From contig OMXX01000026.1 of the NCBI GenBank assembly GCA_900315105.1, positions 1-64,000 on the forward strand: 64,000 bases of DNA. The letters run 5' to 3'. Shown piece after piece: positions 43,275 through 50,709 of this stretch. This DNA comes from an uncultured Prevotellaceae bacterium. GTDB lineage: Bacteria; Bacteroidota; Bacteroidia; Bacteroidales; Bacteroidaceae. The notes below the pieces were generated by a model. That model was not told the DNA's origin and ran no database searches. It saw only the letters and a program-made list of their open reading frames with translations. Positions within the stretch are counted from its first letter, which is position 1, and every line of letters starts with the position of its first letter. A program made the translations under genes and the position numbers.

Positions 43275-43281
43275 CATTATT

Positions 43282-43400
43282 TACTATTTATGAATTTACT
43301 ATTTACTATTTATTTACGATTTGAATTATGTACTATTTATCGCAAGAAAAAAAATAGTAAATAGCAAAAACAAATAGTAAATAGTACATCGCTAAATAGT
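43282..43400. repeat. TTTACTATTT / AAATAGTAAA inverted microrepeat array
   Basis: TTACTATTT-type words occupy 43281-43340 (four or five copies) and AAATAGTAAAT-type words occupy 43352-43400 (four copies), in opposite orientation around about 43345. Together they fill the gap between mfd and the symporter. The word ATAGTAAAT also occurs in frame at 57572-57598 in the nucleotidyltransferase gene. Confidence 0.75.
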
Positions 43401-43404
43401 AAAT

Positions 43405-44871
43405 ATGATAGTTCTCGTAACCATTCTTTCATATTTCGTTGTATTGACTCTCTACAGTCGCTTTGTAACTGGCAGGAAATCAAGCAACGAGGCTTTCTTT
43501 CGTGGCAATCGCAAGTCGCCTTGGTATATGGTGGCATTCGGTATGGTCGGGGCAAGTATCTCGGGCATTACGTTCGTATCAGTTCCGGGCATGGTGATGA
43601 AGTCGGGAATGGCATATCTACAAACCTGCATAGGCTTCATCTTCGGGTATATAGCGGTGGCTTTTATTCTTCTTCCGATCTATTACAAACTGAATCTCAC
43701 AACAATCTATACGTTTCTTCGTGACAGGGTGGGGCAGAGTGGCTACAAGACTGGCGCTTCGTTCTTTCTTCTTTCAAAAATGACAGGCGCAGCGGCTCGT
43801 TTCTATGTTGTCTGCATGCTTCTGAATGATTATGTCATAGGTCCTATGTGCCCTTCCGTTAATAGCACCTTGCTGTTCTCCGTCATTGTCCTTGCTATGG
43901 TTGCCCTTATCTGGCTCTATACCAAGAGCGGCGGCATTAAGACGCTGGTGTGGACCGATACGCTCCAGACAATCTGTATGTTCACCGCCCTTCTGCTCAT
44001 CATCTACAACGTGGTCAATTCTCTCGGAATGAGCTTTTCTGATGCTGCTCAGGCTGTTTGGGATTCTCCGATGGGATTGCATACCGTATCTTTCGATTTC
44101 GTCAGTATACTGTCTGGCGTTTTCATCGTTATCGTGATGACCGGACTTGATCAGGACATGATGCAGAAGAACCTTACCTGTCGCTCGCTTCGTGATGCGC
44201 AGAAGGATATGTGCAGCTATGGTGTGGCTTTCGTTCCTGCCAATCTCCTGTTCCTGTGCCTCGGTGTCCTTCTCGTTCTCTTGACCTCAAAGATGGGGAT
44301 GGCTTTGCCTGCTTCCGGAGATGACCTCCTTCCTATGTTTGCCGCAACAGGAGTGCTGGGAATGCCTGTTGTCGTGCTCTTCACCATCGGAATCATGGCT
44401 GCCTCGTTCTCAAGTGCCGATTCTGCGCTTACCGCTCTCACCACCACCTATTGCGTGGATATTCGTGAGCGTGCTGATGATGAACGCCTTCGTCATCGTG
44501 TGCACATCGCCATGGCCGTTGTCTTCGCGCTCTGTATCCTTGCCTTCCGAGCATTCAATTCCACGAGTCTCATTGATGCCATCTACATCATGTGCTCTTA
44601 CACTTACGGTCCGCTCCTCGGATTGTTTGCCTATGCGCTGACCACTTCCCCGAAAACTTCATCCAACACCCAACACCCATCACCTAACACCCATCGCCTC
44701 ACCCCTGTCATCTGCATAGCCTCACCCCTCATCTGCTATGCCCTTGAATATCTCTGCACAACCCACTTCTCCTACCACTTTGGCTATGAACTGCTGATGA
44801 TCAACGGGGCAATAACCTACTTGGGGCTATGCTTATTGCGAATTGCTAATAGCAAACGCTCTTTTTCCTGA
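43405..44871 (+). CDS. Sodium:solute symporter (SSS family)
   Basis: A 488-residue transporter with about 13 membrane helices (MIVLVTILSYFVVLTLYSRF; MVGASISGITFVSVPGMVM; GIMAASFSSADSALTALTTTY). The AFGMVGASISGITFVSVPG and SSADSALTA motifs are those of Na+/solute symporters; the solute is unknown. Near the C-terminus SPKTSSNTQHPSPNTHRLTP is encoded by an ACACCCATCACC-type intergenic repeat. The last about 95 codons (from 44584) are duplicated 1.7 kb downstream. Confidence 0.88.
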   Translation: MIVLVTILSYFVVLTLYSRFVTGRKSSNEAFFRGNRKSPWYMVAFGMVGASISGITFVSVPGMVMKSGMAYLQTCIGFIFGYIAVAFILLPIYYKLNLTTIYTFLRDRVGQSGYKTGASFFLLSKMTGAAARFYVVCMLLNDYVIGPMCPSVNSTLLFSVIVLAMVALIWLYTKSGGIKTLVWTDTLQTICMFTALLLIIYNVVNSLGMSFSDAAQAVWDSPMGLHTVSFDFVSILSGVFIVIVMTGLDQDMMQKNLTCRSLRDAQKDMCSYGVAFVPANLLFLCLGVLLVLLTSKMGMALPASGDDLLPMFAATGVLGMPVVVLFTIGIMAASFSSADSALTALTTTYCVDIRERADDERLRHRVHIAMAVVFALCILAFRAFNSTSLIDAIYIMCSYTYGPLLGLFAYALTTSPKTSSNTQHPSPNTHRLTPVICIASPLICYALEYLCTTHFSYHFGYELLMINGAITYLGLCLLRIANSKRSFS

Positions 44872-44900
44872 TAATATTTGGAAGTATCAGATATTTTGTA

Positions 44901-44908
44901 TATTTTTG
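44901..44908 (+). promoter_or_regulatory. Bacteroidetes -7 box for the inserted gene pair
   Basis: TATTTTTG followed by CAAAC fits TAnnTTTG, 172 bp upstream of the first inserted gene. A hairpin (GCGGATTCAGTATC with GATACTGGTATCTGC, about 45014-45044) sits in the leader. Confidence 0.6.
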
Positions 44909-45079
44909 CAAACAGAAATATGAACATTTAATTATTAACCCTTAAAACGTAATATTAAGAAACAGAAAGTATAAATTTGAATAAACCAGACGAACGGTAA
45001 CGTTCCCCTTGTGCGGATTCAGTATCAGATACTGGTATCTGCAAGATAATATTTTTTGTATTGACAATAATTGATAGTT

Positions 45080-45625
45080 ATGGAAAACATATTCTTAATA
45101 AAATGGTATGGTCCATTTGCAAGTCTTGATAATGTTAAACAATGGGAAAAAAAGCAGACTTTCAAATGTTCTTTATATCTTTTGCATGGCAAAGAAAAAT
45201 ATGCCAAGACCAGTGAGAAGTATTATTGTGGGATGTCAATTCGAAGTGTCTATAAACGTTTATGTGATAAAGGACATCATATTGAAGAAATCCAAGCACG
45301 ATTAATCTCAATATATGTGGGTTGTTTAGCTCATACAGATAATCCTTCAAGAGAACAGGTAAAACTTGCAGAAAAAGTAATTACTGCAAATTTGACGTAT
45401 TTTGCAGGGGCGGATAATGTTCTTAATGCTATTAATACTTATTTTCCATGCAAAAATGTATATGTAATTAATGAATGGTGGAAGAAGGATGGTATGTCAA
45501 TTTGGCAAAGACAACCAAAGAACTCTCCATCAAATATTATTCCTGATGTTATAGTCTGGCATTACAATTGTAATGGAGGAAATGATTTGTTAGGTTGTAA
45601 GAAATCAAAATCGCTTGTAAAATGA
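45080..45625 (+). CDS. GIY-YIG-like domain protein
   Basis: A 181-residue cytoplasmic protein. CSLYLLHGKEKY followed by KYYCGMSIRSVYKRLCDKG matches the layout of GIY-YIG nuclease domains (first strand LYLL for GIY, then YCG for YIG, then an arginine in a helix), and an ARLISIYVGCL segment follows. The rest (INEWWKKDGMSIWQRQPKN) is not recognised. ATG at 45080 is preferred to a TTG three codons upstream. It overlaps the next gene by ATGA. AT-rich relative to its neighbours, consistent with transfer. Confidence 0.5.
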   Translation: MENIFLIKWYGPFASLDNVKQWEKKQTFKCSLYLLHGKEKYAKTSEKYYCGMSIRSVYKRLCDKGHHIEEIQARLISIYVGCLAHTDNPSREQVKLAEKVITANLTYFAGADNVLNAINTYFPCKNVYVINEWWKKDGMSIWQRQPKNSPSNIIPDVIVWHYNCNGGNDLLGCKKSKSLVK

Positions 45626-46086
45626 AGAGTTTAGTAGATTTATTTCCCATCATCTTTGAAATTCCAAAAGATGATGTGGCTTGGTATGACTCATTGGGTA
45701 TGTGTGATGATGCTTATTATGAGGAGTTTGAATCGTCTGCAAAAGAGTATGCTATGATGGCGGTAGAAAATCCACATGAATATATGGATGCTGTGGATGC
45801 TACTTCGTATAGGTTCGTTTCTGGGGCTTCTTGGTATGCCTGTAACAAGCGGCTATTAGAAAACCTATCTGATGACGATCGCATTAAAGCCATATATATG
45901 GCGATTTGTCTTTGGGCAAAAAATCTATGTAAAGGAGTTGAGCCTGATGAAGACTGGAATATTTGTGAAGCAGACACATTTTATTGGAGTGTAAGATCTG
46001 ATTTTGGGATGGGATTGATAATGGTGAAAGATGGAGAAGAGGAGTATAGGCGCATTGTTAGTAGTACATTCCTTCTGAAGAGGTAA
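45622..46086 (+). CDS. Hypothetical acidic protein coupled to the GIY-YIG-like gene
   Basis: A 154-residue soluble, acidic protein (DDAYYEEFESSAKEYAMMAV; LSDDDRIKAIYMAICLWAKN) with five cysteines. No family recognised. It begins in an ATGA overlap with the preceding gene, so the two are translated together and probably act together. Both lie between the duplicated symporter ends. Confidence 0.6.
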   Translation: MKSLVDLFPIIFEIPKDDVAWYDSLGMCDDAYYEEFESSAKEYAMMAVENPHEYMDAVDATSYRFVSGASWYACNKRLLENLSDDDRIKAIYMAICLWAKNLCKGVEPDEDWNICEADTFYWSVRSDFGMGLIMVKDGEEEYRRIVSSTFLLKR

Positions 46087-46304
46087 AAGTAAGTACTATT
46101 CCTGAATCATATTTATAATCCTGACATTAAGTAATTTATCAATAAACATAAAAGAATATTCATAGGGGCTATATTGTTGCAGTTTTTTTACCCGATAAAA
46201 CATGCGAAATATTTGTGCGAAATTCTGAAAAAGTTACACTTGTAATCATAACCTTGCGAAATTGCTCTTGTATTCAAGTGTAAGGAGGCAGCAAAAAAAT
46301 CAGA

Positions 46305-46568
46305 TACATCATGTGCTCTTACACTTACGGTCCGCTCCTCGGATTGTTCGCCTATGCGCTGACCACTTCCCCGAAAACTTCATCCAACACCCAACACCCA
46401 TCACCTAACACCCATCGCCTAACCCCTGTCATCTGCATAGCCTCACCCCTCATCTGCTATGCCCTTGACTATCTCTGCACTACCTACTTCTCCTACCACT
46501 TTGGCTATGAACTGCTGATGATCAACGGCGCCTTGACCTATCTCGGCTTGCGTGTGATCAAAGCCTGA
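46305..46568 (+). pseudogene. Orphan C-terminal fragment of the sodium:solute symporter
   Basis: Encodes the last about 85 residues of the symporter (MCSYTYGPLLGLFAYALTTS.. to GALTYLGLRVIKA). It has no N-terminal part and follows the inserted pair. Its differences from the upstream copy are scattered, some silent, as expected of a diverged homolog rather than a fresh duplication. Confidence 0.85.
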
Positions 46569-46593
46569 GCCCTTATGCCTCCGATGTAGGGAA

Positions 46594-46640
46594 CGGACTT
46601 GCAACGGCTTTACAACGGTATTACAACGGACTTACAGCGT
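46594..46640. repeat. CGG microrepeats at 11-bp spacing
   Basis: CGGACTTGCAA, CGGCTTTACAA, CGGTATTACAA, CGGACTTACAG and CGTTG start at 46594, 46605, 46616, 46627 and 46638. Every step is 11 bp. Confidence 0.85.
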
Positions 46641-46894
46641 TGTTCTCGTAACTGCCATCACCTATCACACAACACCCATCACCCCCAATTGCAAGTGCAA
46701 AGTTACAACAAATTTCTTTGGAACGGAAAGAAATGCGTGAGAAAAACATATAAGGTTCAAGAAATGTTCGTTTTATGGTTGTAATGTATTGATACTCAGA
46801 TTGATATTTTCGGAAGGGGATTGGGGTAACCCTCAATCTAACATATAACTGTTAGATAAAACAGGGACAGGGGTATGGTATCTATATTCAAAAT

Positions 46895-46926
46895 AATAAT
46901 ATAATATATTAATATATTATATTATT
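46895..46926. repeat. Perfect 32-bp A/T palindrome
   Basis: AATAATATAATATATT is followed directly by its exact reverse complement AATATATTATATTATT. It would extrude easily as a cruciform. No gene depends on it visibly. Confidence 0.95.
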
Positions 46927-47222
46927 GCCATTCTGAGCCTCCTGTTGGGGGATGCATCTAACATCTCTTGAAAAATGATGGTTTCATGATTGGTTATAAA
47001 CACGCTTTTTGTTTGTTTTACTTACACGTAATACACGATTGGAACGGAATTTCTTTTTATTTCAATGTTTCTTGTATTCTTTTTTCTTTATAACGCTGTG
47101 TTTTCTAACCACACCGTCTAATGAAAATAAGCATTATCGTTGATTTTAAAATGCCAAAAGGATGCCCCGAAACAGGGCTCCCTTTGTCAATTTACATATT
47201 CTTTATGATTATCCGCAATTAC

Positions 47223-47420
47223 CTGATAGCGCCCCGAAGGGGCAAAAGCTATCAGCCCAGGGCATCGCCCTGGGGAGATTGTAGGGATAGCTAACGCCCT
47301 GTAAGGGCAAAAGCCTCAACACGAAGCAATGCTTTTGCCCTTTCAGGGCGAAATTACCAACTTCCACCAACCTAGGGCGATGCCCTAGGCTAGTAGTAGG
47401 TTAGCCTTTCAGGCTGCCGC
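47223..47420. repeat. REP-like palindrome cluster
   Basis: CTGATAGC..GCTATCAG encloses GCCCCGAAGGGGC (47223-47255); CCCAGGGCATCGCCCTGGG follows (47256-47274). CGCCCTGTAAGGGCAAAAGC (47295-47314) pairs with GCTTTTGCCCTTTCAGGGCG (47331-47350) with one mismatch. CCTAGGGCGATGCCCTAGG is at 47371-47389. The word GGGCAAAAGC recurs. Confidence 0.85.
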
Positions 47421-47749
47421 TATCGGATATATGCGGATAGTAAATATTCTTTTTGTCTGATGCATCGAACCTAACATATAATTGTTAGGAAAAATAGGGA
47501 GAGGGGTATTGTGTATTGGCTGCATTCCCAATTTGGGAACGTAGGCCATTTTTGGTGTATTGCAAAACCTGATCCCTGATTCAGGGAACTGGTTTTAATA
47601 TCTGACGCACTAAAACAGTGCATCAGATATTCGGTTGGAGTATAAAGAAACAACGAGACACTATTCAAGCATCTGCCTATATACTTTCAGTATTGTAAGC
47701 AGGGATTATTGTACTAACCAGCATATCTACTATTCAAATTTAAGGCAGG

Positions 47750-48163
47750 CTAAAGATTTTCCAATTTATGCTTATATTTTTTCATTGCAAGTCGCAAAAT
47801 AAGCCATGTAAAGACTCCCGAAACAATGACCGCAATCATATCATAGACATCTGTTGTTGCACTAATTAGGAATTCATATAAAATAAGGCCTATACATACA
47901 AGTATGACATAAAAGCCTATGGTATATTTCCCAAAATCTTTATCTAATGCAATTCCCAAAAACAACGATGCAGGCACAGCAAATAAATCCGAAAAGGAAT
48001 CTGCCAGATGGAAATCATAAATATGATGAGAATAGATGTATGGTCTATAAGTGTAAGAAATAACTAAAGACCCTACGAAAAGAAATAGTGAGAGCAAAAA
48101 AGAATATACCCTCGCCTTTGCGGGTAACACTATAGGTTTTGTCAACTTGTATTGAATCTTCAT
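47750..48163 (-). CDS. Small membrane protein, VanZ-like
   Basis: A 137-residue protein with four hydrophobic segments (VYSFLLSLFLFVGSLVISY; LFAVPASLFLGIAL; IGFYVILVCIGLILYEFL; VYDMIAVIVSGVFTWLILRLAM). The spacing, and an acidic residue before the last helix (TTDVYDMIAVIVSG), recall VanZ-like proteins. The family call is weak. It follows the GH3 gene on the same strand after a terminator. Confidence 0.4.
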   Translation of the reverse strand: MKIQYKLTKPIVLPAKARVYSFLLSLFLFVGSLVISYTYRPYIYSHHIYDFHLADSFSDLFAVPASLFLGIALDKDFGKYTIGFYVILVCIGLILYEFLISATTDVYDMIAVIVSGVFTWLILRLAMKKYKHKLENL

Positions 48164-48250
48164 TCGTTTTTGATTTCTAGTAAATCTGTGAAAAAAGAAG
48201 ACTCCCTAAAACAGGGACTCCTCGGTTCTTTCGGGAATAATATACAAAAC

Positions 48251-48289
48251 AAATAGGGGGGGCTCGTTATTATCGACCCCCCTATTTGG
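48251..48289 (-). terminator. Terminator of the GH31-GH3 operon
   Basis: CAAATAGGGGGG (48250-48261) pairs with CCCCCCTATTTG (48277-48288) around a CTCGTTATTATCGA loop, just after the GH3 stop. Confidence 0.75.
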
Positions 48290-48307
48290 TTTACTGTATG
48301 ATGGATT

Positions 48308-50668
48308 TTATAGCTTGAACGGCAATTTTGCCTTGACGTCTCGGCTGCTGCTACCGATATAAGCCTTGAAAGTACCAGGCTCGGCAACCCATTCGTGCTT
48401 CGTCTCGTCGAAGAACTTGAGGGCATCTTCGGTGATGGTGAAGCTGACGGTCTTCTGCTCGCCCGGCTGAAGAAGGATTTTCTCGAAGCCTTTCAGTTCC
48501 TTGACAGGACGGACAACGCTTGCCTTGTCGTCGCCTACATAGAGCTGAACGACTTCCTTGCCGGCACACTTACCTGTGTTCTTTATGCTTACTGTAACGG
48601 TCCAAGTCTTGTTGCCGTTATCCGCAATCTTTGCATCAGAATAGGCGAAGGTGGTGTAGCTGAGTCCGTAGCCGAATGGGAACACAACCTTCTGCTTCAT
48701 TGTCTCGAAATATCTGTAGCCTACGAGCACATCCTCTGCATAAACCTGTATCTCGTTACCCTTACCCATGTGAGTTCTTGGGTTCTTGTTAGAGTTGGTA
48801 ACACCTACGGCATCAGCCTTTATCTTTATCTCCTTGAGCAAATCGGCAGACTTTGGCTGTACTTCCTTGCCATACTGATATTTGGCAGGAAGATTCTGAG
48901 GCTCAACGCCCGGATAGCCCACAAGTCCGTACTTATGTGCAGGGTAGTCCTCAAGTTTCTCTGCGTAAGAGAATACTGTCTTACCGCTTGGGCATACATC
49001 GCCGCTCAGTACGTCGGCAAGCGCGTGTCCAGCCTCGCTACCGAGATACCATGACTGCACAAGTGTGGTGATATCCTTCAGCCAAGGCATAGCCACAGCA
49101 TTACCGCTTGTAATAACGGTTATCATCTTCTTCTTTGTAGAAGCGAGAGAAGAGATGAGACGGTCCTGATTGAAAGAGAGGTTATACCCCAGACGGTCGC
49201 CGCCCTCGCAATCCTCGAAGTGGTTTTTGTTCAGTCCACCTATATATATGATGAGGTCGGCATCCTTTGCCTTTTCTACAGCATCGTTGTAGAGAGAATC
49301 CTCAACCGCCTGCGGAATCTCCGTTATGCCGCCATAGAAACTTGGTCCTGACTTATAACCCTCGGCGTATGTTATGTTCCAGTTCTTGAAGCGCTCTTTC
49401 AAGCCTCTCAGCGGACTAACCTCGTCCTTTGGCTTCAGTTCAGAAGAACCGCCACCGGCACAAAGCGGACGAGTGGCATTCTCGCCAACAACAAGCACGT
49501 TCTTATAGTCGTTCTCCTTGATAGGCAGAAGCTTAGAGTCGTCATTCTTCTGTATGAGGTTGTCATTCTTCAGAAGCACGATACCCTCGCGTGCAATCTC
49601 CCTTGCAGCCGCAAGATGTTCCGGGGAGTTCTTGCTACCGAAAGGCTTCTTGGTGTTCATAGCGGTCTGGAAGATGAGTCGCAGCACACGAGCAGCCTTG
49701 TCGTTGACAACTTCCTCGCTCACCTCGCCCTTCTGAGCCATTTCGTAGTAAGCATTACCGAGATAGTAGTCGTCATAGCCGAAGCCCTTAGCCTCAGAAG
49801 TAAGACCGTTGGTATAAGAGCCCATCTCGATGTCAAGACCGTAGAGGGCAGATTCCTTTGTGTCGTGAGCAGCACCCCAGTCGGAGATATTAGCACCCTT
49901 ATAGCCGAGTTCCTTCTTCAGAATATCGTTGATGAGGAACTTGTTGTGGGTGTTGTGCATACCGTTGTATCGGTTGTAGCTTCCCATGATGCTCCAAGGA
50001 TCAGCCTCCTTGATAGCCATAGCGAAAGGCTTGAGGTATATCTCGTGCAGAGCTCTGTCGGAAACCTTCACATCCACATGACCTCTGAACTCCTCCTGAT
50101 CGTTGAGGATATAATGCTTGATACAAGCTGCTACGCCATTCTTCTGCAAAGCCTTGATGTATGGAATAGCCATAGAGCCAGAGAGATACGGGTCTTCGCC
50201 CATATACTCGAAGTTACGGCCGTTGAGCGGCGTGCGATAGATGTTCACACCAGGACCAAGGAGAACATCCTTCTCTCTGTATCGAGCCTCTTCACCCACG
50301 TTCTTTCCATATTTAGCCGCCATATCGGTATTCCAAGTGGCAGCTAAGCAGGTAAGGGCAGGGAAGGCTGTGCAGTAGTCGTTTGTCCATCCTGCATGAG
50401 CCCAATCGTTCCAGTTTATCTCCATACGAACGCCGTGAGGACCGTCGCTCATAGATAGCTCTGGTATTCCTAATCGCTCGCAACCCGGGCTTGTGAACTT
50501 ACTCTGTGCGTATGACAGACGGCATTTCTCCTTAAGAGTCATGCGTGAGAGGGCATCCTTCACCCTCACGTCAAGCGAAAGGCTCTCGTCCTGATAGGGT
50601 AGGAGAGACTGGGCGTGAGCGCCTGTCAGGGTTGTTGCCAGTGCGACAATGATTAATATCTTTTTCAT
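48308..50668 (-). CDS. bglX: GH3 beta-glucosidase-type enzyme (BglX-like)
   Basis: A 786-residue periplasmic glycoside hydrolase. Signal peptide KKILIIVALATTLTGAHAQS; (beta/alpha)8 domain with MSDGPHGVRME, GPGVNIYRTPLNGRNFEYMGEDPYLSG (catalogue-type GH3 motif, split here) and the nucleophile Asp in GANISDWGAAHDT; alpha/beta sandwich with VLVVGENATRPL; and a C-terminal fibronectin-III-like domain (VSIKNTGKCAGKEVVQLYV). It removes terminal beta-linked glucose or xylose. It follows the GH31 gene by 41 bp on the same strand. Confidence 0.92.
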   Translation of the reverse strand: MKKILIIVALATTLTGAHAQSLLPYQDESLSLDVRVKDALSRMTLKEKCRLSYAQSKFTSPGCERLGIPELSMSDGPHGVRMEINWNDWAHAGWTNDYCTAFPALTCLAATWNTDMAAKYGKNVGEEARYREKDVLLGPGVNIYRTPLNGRNFEYMGEDPYLSGSMAIPYIKALQKNGVAACIKHYILNDQEEFRGHVDVKVSDRALHEIYLKPFAMAIKEADPWSIMGSYNRYNGMHNTHNKFLINDILKKELGYKGANISDWGAAHDTKESALYGLDIEMGSYTNGLTSEAKGFGYDDYYLGNAYYEMAQKGEVSEEVVNDKAARVLRLIFQTAMNTKKPFGSKNSPEHLAAAREIAREGIVLLKNDNLIQKNDDSKLLPIKENDYKNVLVVGENATRPLCAGGGSSELKPKDEVSPLRGLKERFKNWNITYAEGYKSGPSFYGGITEIPQAVEDSLYNDAVEKAKDADLIIYIGGLNKNHFEDCEGGDRLGYNLSFNQDRLISSLASTKKKMITVITSGNAVAMPWLKDITTLVQSWYLGSEAGHALADVLSGDVCPSGKTVFSYAEKLEDYPAHKYGLVGYPGVEPQNLPAKYQYGKEVQPKSADLLKEIKIKADAVGVTNSNKNPRTHMGKGNEIQVYAEDVLVGYRYFETMKQKVVFPFGYGLSYTTFAYSDAKIADNGNKTWTVTVSIKNTGKCAGKEVVQLYVGDDKASVVRPVKELKGFEKILLQPGEQKTVSFTITEDALKFFDETKHEWVAEPGTFKAYIGSSSRDVKAKLPFKL

Positions 50669-50709
50669 TTCTTTTTTATTTTGCTGGTCTCAACCGAACT
50701 CGGTTGAAA

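Larger units (their letters stand above)
44584..46531. repeat. Direct duplication of the symporter 3' end, copies 44584-44810 and 46305-46531
   Basis: The two copies start with the same TACATCATGTGCTCTTACAC and stay collinear without gaps for about 227 bp (offset 1721). There are scattered substitutions, then weaker similarity to each stop codon (GAITYLGL against GALTYLGL). Between them lies a two-gene insertion. The left junction of the second copy directly follows unrelated sequence (..AAATCAGA). Confidence 0.95.
46838..47509. repeat. Direct repeat pair CTAACATATAAYTGTTAG
   Basis: Copies at 46838-46878 and 47471-47509. Each contains the imperfect palindrome CTAACATATAACTGTTAG (second copy CTAACATATAATTGTTAG), then an AAA-rich spacer and GGGACAGGGGTAT / GGGAGAGGGGTAT. 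Each copy lies near a GATGCATC word. Confidence 0.85.
46569..47749. other. Repeat island without genes
   Basis: No credible ORF. Contents: CGG microrepeats (46594-46640); an ACACCCATCACC-type repeat (about 46655-46685); a 32-bp perfect AT palindrome (46895-46926); a 40-bp direct repeat pair (46838-46878 and 47471-47509); and REP-like palindromes (47223-47420). It probably collects mobile or slippage-derived repeats. Confidence 0.7.

Noticed and set aside
45014..45053. tRNA-like hairpin before the GIY-YIG gene
   Set aside because: One hairpin only; no acceptor stem, T-loop or anticodon arm can be formed.
47471..47668. A 65-codon ORF in the repeat island
   Set aside because: It starts within the CTAACATATAA repeat and has no recognisable features.
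48160..48426. An 88-codon minus-strand ORF
   Set aside because: It overlaps the GH3 gene end and its terminator hairpin in another frame; no protein-like features.
49616..50347. A 243-codon frame antisense to the GH3 gene
   Set aside because: A shadow of the GH3 coding sequence; no family features.
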